DNA from: Propionibacteriaceae bacterium | GTDB lineage: Bacteria > Actinomycetota > Actinomycetes > Propionibacteriales > Propionibacteriaceae | Assembly (NCBI GenBank): GCA_031260385.1 | Contig: JAIRKB010000079.1 | Span: 1 to 7,111, forward strand | Reading direction: 5' to 3' | Length of the DNA: 7,111 nt | Shown here: piece by piece, positions 1 through 6,283 of the stretch | Layout: each line of letters begins with the position of its first letter | How positions within the stretch are numbered: the stretch's first letter is position 1 | The notes under the pieces: model-generated | The model's input: only the letters and a program-made list of their open reading frames with translations | The model's database searches: none | What the model was told of the DNA's origin: nothing | Program-made: the position numbers and the translations under genes

Positions 1-590
1 TATCGGAGTTAGCCCTCGGCTGGTGCACCTACGGGGTCGGCGACCAGATGAGTCACTACAACGTTAACGCCGGAGTGCCGAAGACCCTGGTCAGGGCGAT
101 GATCGCCTGGGTGATTGCCGAAAAACTATTCGATGACGAGACCAGCCAGACGCTCGCCGGGATTCTAAACCAGCCGAGCACCCCAGAGCTAGTCCCATCC
201 GGCCATGGACAGTCCGCTAGGTCGACAGAAGAGCAAATCGGCCCGTACGAACTTCACGACTTTTTCCTCTATCACTTAGTTTTCCGCGGTATTAGCCCAA
301 GTCAAACCGCGTATTTAGCTTACCAAGCGTTCGGAGAATCGCCCGAGGCTCCCCGAACGCTATCACCAGATTCGCCGAGCGAGGTAAACTATAGTCTCGC
401 GGAGGTTCGGGGTTGGTTAGAGTTCTTCCTGAAGCGCTTTTTTTCCAGCCAGTTCAAGCGGTCAGCCGCGCCGAACGGGCCGATGATCACGCAGGGAGGT
501 AGCCTTAGTCCACGGGGCGCCTGGCAGATGCCTTCCGACGTTTCCGCGGCGGTGTGGTTAGCTGAGCTCAGCGAAAATGTACCGGAGTGA
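1..590 (+). CDS. nadE: Glutamine-dependent NAD(+) synthetase, C-terminal part (5' end outside window)
   Basis: This is the end of NadE, the cytoplasmic enzyme that amidates deamido-NAD to NAD+ using ATP and glutamine, the last step of NAD biosynthesis. The frame is open from base 3 to the TGA at 588-590, giving 195 visible residues. The ATG at 48 is internal, because conserved sequence (LALGWCTYGVGDQMSHYNVN, then AGVPKTL) runs through it from upstream. Further family landmarks are the QFKRSAAPNGP segment and the GGSLSPRGAW/PSD segment near the C-terminus, which match my memory of the ~680-residue mycobacterial-type fused amidotransferase/synthetase. Only the synthetase C-terminal region is visible; the glutaminase domain and the ATP-binding SGGxDS loop lie outside. 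The stop is 9 bases before the Hsp90 start, so transcription probably continues into that gene. No metabolic link to the chaperone is evident. Wobble positions seem slightly less GC-rich (several TTA/CTA leucines) than in the TPR gene. Confidence 0.95.
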   Translation, partial: SELALGWCTYGVGDQMSHYNVNAGVPKTLVRAMIAWVIAEKLFDDETSQTLAGILNQPSTPELVPSGHGQSARSTEEQIGPYELHDFFLYHLVFRGISPSQTAYLAYQAFGESPEAPRTLSPDSPSEVNYSLAEVRGWLEFFLKRFFSSQFKRSAAPNGPMITQGGSLSPRGAWQMPSDVSAAVWLAELSENVPE

Positions 591-599
591 AGGGGTGCG

Positions 600-2498
600 A
601 TGGAGGAGACGGGATCCGCGTTTCAGGTCGATCTACGAGGGGTCGTCGACCTGTTGGCGCGTCATCTTTACTCAGGTCCCAACGTTTATCTGCGTGAGTT
701 ATTGCAGAATGGCGTCGATGCGATTACGGCGCGCCGCCACTTTGATCCGGAGGCTCCCGGCCAGATTCGGATCCGGACCTGGTCCGGCAATGGCCTAGAG
801 GTTTCCGACTCGGGGGTCGGGCTGACGGCTGATGAAGCCCGCGAACTATTAGCGACGGTCGGGCGATCCTCGAAACGAGACCTTGACTTGGGGGTTGGTC
901 GCGAGGAGTTCCTCGGCCAGTTCGGGATTGGGTTGCTCTCCGGTTTTATGGTCGCCGACCGGATCGAGTTGGTCTCGCGTTCAGCGAAGGACCTTGACGC
1001 GCCCGGCGTGAAGTGGACCGGGCACGATGATGGCCACTATCAGTTGAGTGAGATTCCCCGGGCACCGGGTGATCCGCTGGGTTCGGTGGTTCGGATCCTG
1101 CCCCGGCGCGGGATGGAACACTGGCTGTTCATCGACACGGTGGTGTCCTTGGCGGCCGAGTTTGGCTCCCTGCTGCCGGTCGAGGTCCTCGTGGAGGTCC
1201 CGCTGACCAATGATGAACTCCCACCGCCAGATCCGGAATCCGGGGTCGTCGCCTACCAGGATGTTCCCCGAGCTTGGCGACGGGTGACCGAAGATCAGTT
1301 GCCGTGGGAGAAGGCCTACCCCCACGCTTTGGCCCGCCGCGAAGGGCTAGGCCGTTACTGCGAGAAGACTATGGGGTTCACGCCGATGGCGGTGATTGAC
1401 CTCAATGTGCCGGTGACTGGGGTGACCGGGGTCGCCTTCGTCATCCCCGACGCCGTGCCACCCGGCTCTGGCGGTTACCACCGGGTTTGCTTGAAGCGGA
1501 TGTTGCTAGGCAATCGGGTTTCCGGGCTGGTGCCGGAGTGGGCGTTCTTTGTCCGCTGCGCGATCGATGCCACCGGGCTAGCGCCGACGGCTTCCCGCGA
1601 GCAGCTTTACGCTGATGATGCCCTGCTCGCTACCCAAGAAGCGCTCGCTGAGCAGCTAAGGAACTGGGTGTTGGAGACCCTGCCGGAGAAGTCCCCGCTC
1701 GCCAAAGAGTTCGTCCACACTCACCATCTAGCCTTGCGTTCCCTGTCGCTAACCGACGATGCCGTCCTTGATCTGGCGGCGGAAGTCCTGCCCTTTGAGA
1801 CCACCGATGGGATCCATACTCTACGTGAAGTGATGGCCGAGCAAGGTGAGGTTGTCTACACCGAGTCCCTTGAGGAGTATCGCCGGGTTGGTACGGTCGC
1901 CCGCGCCCAGGGAATCCTGCTTGTCAATGCCGGTTATGTTTACGATTCCGATCTGATGGCCAAGCTGGTTGGGCGTCCCCAATGGAAGGTCCGTCCGCTG
2001 TCCTCGGCCGATATCACCCAGGTGCTGGTCGAGATTGAGCCGATCCGGGAGTTGGAGATTGTTGATCAGGTGGCGGCCGCCTCCGAGATCCTCGAGCCAT
2101 TCGATATTCGTCCGGTGGTGCGCTGTTTCGAGCCGGAGGGCCTGCCCGCAATGATCTTGGAGGACATGGAAGCTAGTCTGGCCTCCCGGGGTCCCCAGGA
2201 GTTGATCGACGAAGATGATGTCTGGAACGAGGTGCTCGGGGAGTTGGCCGCCACCGAGGAACGCTCGCGGCAGATCATTTTCAATGACACCAATCCGACG
2301 GTTAGGCGCTGGCTAGCGCTCGACCCCAAGGGGGCTTTTTTCACCGCCGGTCTGCAATCAATGTACGTCTCGGCGGTCCTACTTTCCGGTGAACCACTAC
2401 GTTCACGGGAGGCGGAGATGATGAATGATTCACTCGAAACCTTCCTGAAATGGGGTCTACCACCAAAGGAGGGGGACGATGGGTCGCTCAGTACCTGA
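600..2498 (+). CDS. Hsp90-family molecular chaperone (divergent HtpG-like, actinobacterial type)
   Basis: This is a 632-residue cytoplasmic ATP-dependent chaperone of the Hsp90/HtpG family. The GHKL ATPase domain spans about residues 8-195. Its N-box helix is LRELLQNGVDA, with catalytic E33, Mg/ATP-binding N37 and D40. The nucleotide-binding DxGxG is D70-S-G72-V-G74, and the ATP-lid glycines are in GQFGIG (106-111). The usual GTxI strand appears as GSVVRIL, with S162 in place of threonine. The middle domain carries the catalytic arginine in PTASREQL (R333, comparable to R336 of E. coli HtpG). The C-terminal ~100 residues should form the dimerisation domain but are divergent. The length is close to HtpG (624 aa). 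The protein ends GDDGSLST and lacks the eukaryotic MEEVD tail. AGGGG at 591-595 precedes the ATG by 4 bases. The last 20 bases overlap the next gene. A divergent homologue rather than canonical htpG is most likely, so no symbol is given. Confidence 0.93.
   Translation: MEETGSAFQVDLRGVVDLLARHLYSGPNVYLRELLQNGVDAITARRHFDPEAPGQIRIRTWSGNGLEVSDSGVGLTADEARELLATVGRSSKRDLDLGVGREEFLGQFGIGLLSGFMVADRIELVSRSAKDLDAPGVKWTGHDDGHYQLSEIPRAPGDPLGSVVRILPRRGMEHWLFIDTVVSLAAEFGSLLPVEVLVEVPLTNDELPPPDPESGVVAYQDVPRAWRRVTEDQLPWEKAYPHALARREGLGRYCEKTMGFTPMAVIDLNVPVTGVTGVAFVIPDAVPPGSGGYHRVCLKRMLLGNRVSGLVPEWAFFVRCAIDATGLAPTASREQLYADDALLATQEALAEQLRNWVLETLPEKSPLAKEFVHTHHLALRSLSLTDDAVLDLAAEVLPFETTDGIHTLREVMAEQGEVVYTESLEEYRRVGTVARAQGILLVNAGYVYDSDLMAKLVGRPQWKVRPLSSADITQVLVEIEPIRELEIVDQVAAASEILEPFDIRPVVRCFEPEGLPAMILEDMEASLASRGPQELIDEDDVWNEVLGELAATEERSRQIIFNDTNPTVRRWLALDPKGAFFTAGLQSMYVSAVLLSGEPLRSREAEMMNDSLETFLKWGLPPKEGDDGSLST
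2466..2472 (+). promoter_or_regulatory. Shine-Dalgarno inside the Hsp90 gene
   Basis: A full consensus AAGGAGG lies 6 bases before the ATG at 2479, inside the last codons of the Hsp90 gene. It fixes the start of the TPR protein and shows the 20-base overlap is genuine. It also supports coupled translation of the two proteins. Confidence 0.85.
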
Positions 2499-4419
2499 GG
2501 CCACCATCGCCATTGGCCGAGTGCGGTCAATGCCTTTCGGGCGTTCCCGAGCCGAAGCCGCTGCCCGGCAGGTTCGAATGATCGAAGCCGAAGGGCCGGT
2601 CGAGGTTCTGGCCTATGCCCTAGAGTCCCTGGTCGAAGCCTTGACCTGGATGGGGGAGTCGGAGAAGGCCTTGCGACCTTTTGTCCAGTTGCTGCGCTGG
2701 TGGGATTCCCATCCCGAACACTTCGACACCGGCGACCAAAACATCCTGTTTTGGGAGTTCGGTTGGATCGTCAACGACCTGGCCCGGACTCCAACCGTGC
2801 CAGTCGCCCGAGTGGAGGCGATCCTTAATGACATGGAGCGCCGTTTCGCCCTCGCCAACCGGGGTATGGAACGGGTCTGGGCCTCGCGGTTGGAATGGGA
2901 GTTGCTGCGCGGTGGGCCGAACCTGGAACCGACCTTCACCACCTGGCTGACGATGCCGATCGACGAAGAGGACTCTTGCCCGGCCTGCCACAAGGAGTCC
3001 CACACCGACTATCTGCTGGAGATCGGGGACCTAGCCGGGGCGGTCGCCATCCTGGAGTCGGCGATCGGTGCCCAGATGAGTTGTTCGCGTCAACCAGCCG
3101 CTATGCTCGCTACCCTCGCTTGGTGTTATGTGGAACTCGATCGCCTCGACGACCTCGAGAAGCTCATTCCCCAGGTGGTGGCGGAACTGCGGGCGGCGAC
3201 CTCGATGAGTGTAACCAAGGCGTACGGTCGTCTCTTTGAGGTGTACGCCCGGGTGGGCGCCCCCACGCAAGCTCTTGGGTTGCTGGACAAGATCGTTGAC
3301 TCCCTAGCCACGGCCACCCCCTGGTCGCGCCTGGAGACCCTGCGTCACCTGGTCACCGGGACGAGAGCCCTAATTGCTTGGGGTTTCGGTGATCACGAGA
3401 TTGCGGCGGAAGAGGTTGAGCAGAAGACGGTCACCGCCTACCGCAGTTATGTGGACGCCCAGGCCGAGGAGTTGACGGCCGCGTTTGACAATCGCAGCGG
3501 CAGTACGATCCAAGCGGAACGACTAGCCCGGGCGCGGCGGGCCGAGGTGGCGAAGCAGAAGATCGAGTTCCAGGTCAACCAGCCGAAAGCTGCCCCCGAG
3601 CCGGTCGTCGTCAAGACCCAGGCCCCGAGCCGAACTAATTCCACCCATGAGCGTGCTGAAGCCGCCTATCGGGCCGGTGATCACCGGGCAGCGATCGATC
3701 TCTATCAGATGGCCGCCAACGAAGCCCAAGCGGACGGGCGGCTGATGGAGGCTGGTTGGTGTTGGGCCGAGGCGGCCCGCAACTCCCAAGAGGAAGGCCA
3801 AGCCCAAGCCGCCACCCGCGACTACCTGCAAGCCCATGCCCTGTTGAAAGCCTCGGGGATTAGCTTGGAGGAGATCTCGACGATGTTCATCGCGTGGGCT
3901 CCCACCGTACAAGCTTGGAATTATCGGGTCTTTGCTGACCTCGCCTTGCAGGACTACCCGACCCCGGCGCGACCCGGCGTTGACGACAAGATCGAGGAGG
4001 TCCTCCCAGCGGTCTTCTCGGCGGCGATGATCGGCTCACCCCTCCTGCGCCGCTATGTCCTAGCGCGGGCCGAGTTGCGCGATGCGGTCGCCCGGGTCCT
4101 CGCGACCTGGGGGGATGACGACGAGGCGCGCTCCGGCCTAGAGATGGCCGAAGAGTCCGCCTCTCGTTTCTTAACCCTCGGCCGAACCGACGCCGCCGCT
4201 CACGCCTGGTGGTTGGCCGGGAAACTGTCCCTAAAGCTCGGTGACGACAATGTAGACTCCAATTACACGATGGCCCTCCAAGGCTTCCTGTCGACCGGCC
4301 ATCGCAATCGGCGCTATGGACTTGAGGCCGCCGGGGAGTACGCTTCGTACCTAACCGAGCATGGGCGCTCAGACGAAGCGCAAGCGATGTTGGCCGCTTG
4401 GGCTGAGAAAGGTGAGTGA
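2479..4419 (+). CDS. Large alpha-helical TPR-like repeat protein, candidate Hsp90 partner
   Basis: This is a 646-residue soluble protein with no signal peptide or membrane segment. It is built mostly of alternating amphipathic helices. The clearest TPR-like units are around residues 390-455 (AYRAGDHRAAIDLYQ, then a WCWAEAAR helix), with more at about 555-646 (AWWLAGKLSLKLGD, YASYLTEHGRSDEAQAML). A helical N-terminal block (about 25-330) also looks like degenerate repeats. The two halves are joined by a charged helix (about 325-366) and a proline-rich linker (about 369-388). The N-terminal half holds a CPACHKESH element (C167, C170, H171, H175) that could bind a metal or be redox active. It overlaps the Hsp90 gene by 20 bases and shares one base with the YbjN ATG. 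TPR proteins are the classic Hsp90 co-chaperones in eukaryotes; that role here is inferred from position only. A general scaffold unrelated to Hsp90 is the alternative. I do not recognise a named family. Confidence 0.85.
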   Translation: MGRSVPEATIAIGRVRSMPFGRSRAEAAARQVRMIEAEGPVEVLAYALESLVEALTWMGESEKALRPFVQLLRWWDSHPEHFDTGDQNILFWEFGWIVNDLARTPTVPVARVEAILNDMERRFALANRGMERVWASRLEWELLRGGPNLEPTFTTWLTMPIDEEDSCPACHKESHTDYLLEIGDLAGAVAILESAIGAQMSCSRQPAAMLATLAWCYVELDRLDDLEKLIPQVVAELRAATSMSVTKAYGRLFEVYARVGAPTQALGLLDKIVDSLATATPWSRLETLRHLVTGTRALIAWGFGDHEIAAEEVEQKTVTAYRSYVDAQAEELTAAFDNRSGSTIQAERLARARRAEVAKQKIEFQVNQPKAAPEPVVVKTQAPSRTNSTHERAEAAYRAGDHRAAIDLYQMAANEAQADGRLMEAGWCWAEAARNSQEEGQAQAATRDYLQAHALLKASGISLEEISTMFIAWAPTVQAWNYRVFADLALQDYPTPARPGVDDKIEEVLPAVFSAAMIGSPLLRRYVLARAELRDAVARVLATWGDDDEARSGLEMAEESASRFLTLGRTDAAAHAWWLAGKLSLKLGDDNVDSNYTMALQGFLSTGHRNRRYGLEAAGEYASYLTEHGRSDEAQAMLAAWAEKGE

Positions 4420-4883
4420 TGGGATATTTCACTAAGCCGGACGGTGTTTTGGGCGCGGACCTGGCTCCGTTGACGACCGGGCGGGTGACCGGGTGTATGG
4501 ATGCGCATTCCTGGCATTATGAGGTGTCAGCCGAAGGGGATATCGGCGGATGGTGGGATGGATATTGGTTCGTCTTCTCGTTTCGAGGGAAGAACAAAGA
4601 AATCTTCTTTGTCCACGCCTTGTGGAATCGTGGTGTACCGGCCTCGGAGTTCACCCAAGCGGCTCTGTATGCCAACGAGTGGAACGCCGAACACCTCTGG
4701 CCCATGCTCTCCGTCCGCGAACGCGACGACCGTATCGCCGTCTTAGCTGACTTCTCTGTCGACTACAGCTTCGGGCTTACGGACGAGCAGTTAGATCTAC
4801 ATATCCGCTGCGCCATCGACACCATGGTCTCGGCGTTGACCTGGATGGATACCAAATATCCGACCTATAGGGACGACAGCTAA
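4419..4883 (+). CDS. YbjN domain-containing protein
   Basis: This is a 154-residue cytoplasmic protein of the YbjN family. The N-terminal part (about 20-75) is strand-rich (WDGYWFVFSFRGKNKEIFFV). It is followed by the typical family segment ANEWNAEHLWPMLSVRE, a DFSVDYSFGLTDEQLD stretch, and a final helix ending TWMDTKYP. YbjN proteins adopt a fold like type III secretion chaperones; their molecular activity is poorly known. The ATG at 4419 is preferred: it shares one base with the TPR stop (TGATG), and AAAGG at 4408-4412 lies 6 bases upstream. A GTG at 4416 would add one residue and give a 4-base overlap. Both arrangements imply coupling to the TPR gene. It is the last gene of the packed run, since a 181-base spacer follows. 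A small accessory chaperone in the Hsp90 module is a reasonable inference but is not demonstrated by sequence. Confidence 0.85.
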   Translation: MGYFTKPDGVLGADLAPLTTGRVTGCMDAHSWHYEVSAEGDIGGWWDGYWFVFSFRGKNKEIFFVHALWNRGVPASEFTQAALYANEWNAEHLWPMLSVRERDDRIAVLADFSVDYSFGLTDEQLDLHIRCAIDTMVSALTWMDTKYPTYRDDS

Positions 4884-4903
4884 AGCCAAGGAGACGGTTG
4901 ACG

Positions 4904-4969
4904 AGCGCAGCGAGAAGCATAGGGACCACTGATGTCTCCATTGACCCCCTCCCACTCGTGGTCTGCGCT
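4904..4969. repeat. Imperfect nested inverted repeat after the YbjN gene
   Basis: AGCGCAG (4904-4910) is the reverse complement of CTGCGCT (4963-4969), and GACCAC (4924-4929) is the reverse complement of GTGGTC (4958-4963). The right-hand arms are contiguous, while the left-hand arms are separated by 13 bases. An RNA hairpin is therefore possible only with a large bulge. No T-run follows, so it is not a standard intrinsic terminator. It could be a weak 3' structure or chance. Apart from this and the AbiE promoter region, nothing else is seen in 4884-5064. Confidence 0.3.
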
Positions 4970-4990
4970 GGGTGTATCGACTGAAAGTAG

Positions 4991-5049
4991 TTGAACTGAT
5001 TACCCCAATTCCATCACAGTGAGTGGTAGTATTGAGGTAATCGGTTCAA
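4991..5049. promoter_or_regulatory. Probable AbiEi operator: 14-bp inverted repeat around the promoter
   Basis: TTGAACTGATTACC (4991-5004) and GGTAATCGGTTCAA (5036-5049) are inverted repeats matching at 13 of 14 positions. The 31-base gap puts the arm centres 45 bp apart, near four helical turns. The pair brackets the putative -10 element, and the right arm ends 15 bases before the abiEi ATG. AbiEi antitoxins are known to repress their own operon by binding inverted repeats in the promoter through the N-terminal winged helix. This is the natural candidate site. Confidence 0.65.
5024..5032 (+). promoter_or_regulatory. Extended -10 promoter for abiEi
   Basis: TGGTAGTAT fits an extended -10 (TGn followed by TAGTAT, 4 of 6 to TATAAT). 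It lies between the two arms of the inverted repeat and 32 bases before the abiEi ATG. No good -35 hexamer is present at normal spacing, which is common for extended -10 promoters. Transcription would start in or near the right operator arm. Confidence 0.45.
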
Positions 5050-5064
5050 TTCTGGAGGCGCAGA

Positions 5065-5826
5065 ATGGCTATTCGGGAGTATCTCGAAACCCATCAAGCT
5101 TTCTCGGCGGTCGAGTTCCGCCATGCTTTTCCCGACAGTGTGACCGATCGGAACCTTTTAGCGCGGGCGGTGCGCTCGGGTGGCGTGGACCGGGTTCGCA
5201 ATGGCGTTTACGTGTCGAAGTCTGGGCCGTTTTCCCGTTCACAGGCTGATCCGTTGGACGTAGCCCGTGCTGCCGCCCAGGACGCTACCTTCTGTTTGCT
5301 ATCGGCACTCCGCCTTCACGGGGTTCTGCACAATGTCGTGACCGTGACACAGTTTTACACCTCCCACAAGATCACTCCATTTGAGTATGCCGGGCAACAC
5401 TACCAGCCACGTCGCCTGCCTGCTCGGGACGTTGACACATGTAACTTGTTCACCACATCAGGCCGAAGCTATCCTGTCACAACGAGAGAGCAGACTCTGC
5501 TTGACTGTCTCGCCCGCCCGGGACTGGCTGGTGGGCCCGACAACCTCCTGCGCTCCTTGTCTGGCTTCGCCTATCTTGACATTGCGAGCTTCCTAGCGCG
5601 ACCGATAAGCGGCAACACGAGCGCAAAACTGGGCTGGCTGTTGGAGAATAAGCGTGAGGAATGGCGGGTGGACGACACTACACTAGCGACACTGAAGAGA
5701 AATATCGGGGCTGGTCCGTACTATTTTTGGTCATCACGACCGCCAAAGGACCGCTACTGGGTTAACCGCTGGCGGTTGTACCTGCCGCATCCAGAACAGG
5801 AGATGATCACATGGCTGAACCAGTGA
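5065..5826 (+). CDS. abiEi: AbiEi-type antitoxin of a type IV (AbiE) toxin-antitoxin system
   Basis: This 253-residue protein has the architecture of actinobacterial AbiEi antitoxins. An N-terminal winged helix-turn-helix (about residues 1-50, with the wing in GGVDRVRNGVYV) is followed by a segment with ALRLHGVLHN. The C-terminal antitoxin domain (about 90-250) includes the family pattern LLDCLARPGLAGGPDNLLRS, then AKLGWLLE, and a final RWRLYLP strand. AbiEi both represses its operon and neutralises the AbiEii nucleotidyltransferase toxin in phage-defence abortive infection. The start is fixed by GGAGG at 5054-5058, 6 bases before the ATG. The inverted repeat just upstream is the probable autoregulatory site. 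The gene appears intact, but its toxin partner at 5811 is cut off after a few codons. It is therefore probably an orphan that may still act as a repressor or anti-addiction protein. The family assignment rests on remembered motifs. Confidence 0.85.
   Translation: MAIREYLETHQAFSAVEFRHAFPDSVTDRNLLARAVRSGGVDRVRNGVYVSKSGPFSRSQADPLDVARAAAQDATFCLLSALRLHGVLHNVVTVTQFYTSHKITPFEYAGQHYQPRRLPARDVDTCNLFTTSGRSYPVTTREQTLLDCLARPGLAGGPDNLLRSLSGFAYLDIASFLARPISGNTSAKLGWLLENKREEWRVDDTTLATLKRNIGAGPYYFWSSRPPKDRYWVNRWRLYLPHPEQEMITWLNQ
5798..5803 (+). promoter_or_regulatory. Ribosome-binding site of the lost toxin gene
   Basis: AGGAGA sits inside the abiEi coding sequence, 7 bases before the ATG at 5811. It serves no complete gene now and marks where the coupled toxin gene began. 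Confidence 0.55.
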
Positions 5827-5894
5827 GCCTCGATTTTGGAGTGCACCAGGGGATGTTTAGGGTGGTGCAAACTCCGAACGTGCCGACACTTTGA
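5811..5894 (+). pseudogene. 5' stub of the AbiEii-type toxin gene, truncated
   Basis: The ATG at 5811 overlaps the abiEi gene by 16 bases and has a good AGGAGA site upstream. This is the spacing expected for the second gene of an abiE operon. The frame encodes only 27 residues (MAEPVSLDFGVHQGMF and a tail ending VPTL) before TGA at 5892-5894. A working AbiEii toxin is several hundred residues with GSxxxD-type nucleotidyltransferase residues; none are visible here or in any frame downstream. The first 8-10 residues are plausibly the original toxin start, and the rest probably foreign sequence fused at a deletion or insertion junction near 5835-5850. The 27-codon peptide may still be translated by coupling, but no function is suggested. 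The toxin identity is inferred from position only. Confidence 0.5.
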
Positions 5895-6233
5895 TAATTG
5901 GCTCTACCTTCGCGAGAACGTGCGCCACCAGAAACGTCCCCCTGGCTCCCCCTTGTCGCAGCGGCGTGTCTCGGTTTGACTCGACAAGCAGGCTTGTTAG
6001 CTAATGGGTGGATTGAGCCTATCGCGCTAGGACGATACAAAGTATTGTTGCTTATGGATGACGGGAAATGCAGTTCTGACAAGGTCGGACATCAGAACCG
6101 TCCCGGTGTCTGAGTCTTAGCCATGTGACGACGATGAGATATCATGACTGCGATGAGGCGCATGTGCGATTTGGGCTGAACTCGTGGGCGGGATGTCCGT
6201 GTGCATCTGGTGAGCGCGCCGCCAGACCGGTGA
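5850..6233. other. Gene-poor scar region, possibly mobile-element remnant
   Basis: About 360 bases lie between the toxin stub and the next gene. Short frames exist on both strands, but none has a convincing start, ribosome-binding site or recognisable protein sequence. The stretch at about 5851-5900, starting GGTGGTGCAAACTCCGAACG, has the look of an insertion-sequence terminus. I could not find its inverted partner in the window, nor a target duplication, and no transposase remains. A 7-bp inverted repeat lies at 6073-6098. Decayed insertion-sequence ends or the remains of a deletion are the best guess. Confidence 0.35.
6073..6098. repeat. Short perfect inverted repeat (7-bp arms)
   Basis: GTTCTGA (6073-6079) and TCAGAAC (6092-6098) are perfect reverse complements separated by 12 bases. 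They could be a protein-binding site, part of a mobile-element end, or a weak hairpin. No T-run follows, so a terminator is unlikely. Confidence 0.35.
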
Positions 6234-6234
6234 A

Positions 6235-6240
6235 GATAAT
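6235..6240 (+). promoter_or_regulatory. Possible -10 element for the duplicated-domain gene
   Basis: GATAAT matches TATAAT at five of six positions and lies 43 bases before the GTG start at 6284. Upstream, only a poor -35 candidate (TGAGCG at 6211-6216, 18-base spacing) can be found. The call rests on the -10 match and position alone. Confidence 0.3.
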
Positions 6241-6269
6241 CTAGAGGCTGAGCTTGGCCCGGAACGACG

Positions 6270-6276
6270 AAAGGAG
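6270..6276 (+). promoter_or_regulatory. Shine-Dalgarno that decides the GTG start at 6284
   Basis: AAAGGAG is placed 7 bases before GTG 6284. The in-frame TTG at 6254 lies upstream of this site and has no comparable ribosome-binding site, so the GTG is preferred. Confidence 0.75.
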
Positions 6277-6283
6277 TGATCAG

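Noticed and set aside
48..50. ATG as the start of the first gene
   Set aside because: The frame is open to the window edge, and strongly conserved NadE sequence lies before this ATG, so it is an internal methionine.
577..798. Small + strand frame at the start of the Hsp90 gene
   Set aside because: It overlaps the ATP-binding region of Hsp90 in another frame and its product is arginine-rich, low-information sequence.
2066..2530. 154-codon frame on the - strand across the Hsp90/TPR junction
   Set aside because: It is antisense to two well-supported genes, has no ribosome-binding site seen, and its composition is typical of a GC-rich shadow frame.
3887..4432. 181-codon frame on the - strand inside the TPR gene
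   Set aside because: The translation is dominated by Arg, Pro, Gly and Ser, as expected for the reverse of a GC-rich gene, with no recognisable motif.
4904..4969. Intrinsic terminator after the YbjN gene
   Set aside because: The arms are interrupted by a 13-base bulge on one side and no T-run follows.
5807..6082. 91-codon - strand frame across the toxin stub
   Set aside because: It has no credible start signal or family motif and covers the antitoxin end and the scar. Transposase ancestry could not be supported.
5898..6113. 71-codon + strand frame in the scar
   Set aside because: It uses a TTG start without a ribosome-binding site and yields no recognisable protein.
6254..6256. TTG as the start of the duplicated-domain gene
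   Set aside because: The AAAGGAG site at 6270-6276 lies downstream of it and is correctly spaced for the GTG at 6284.
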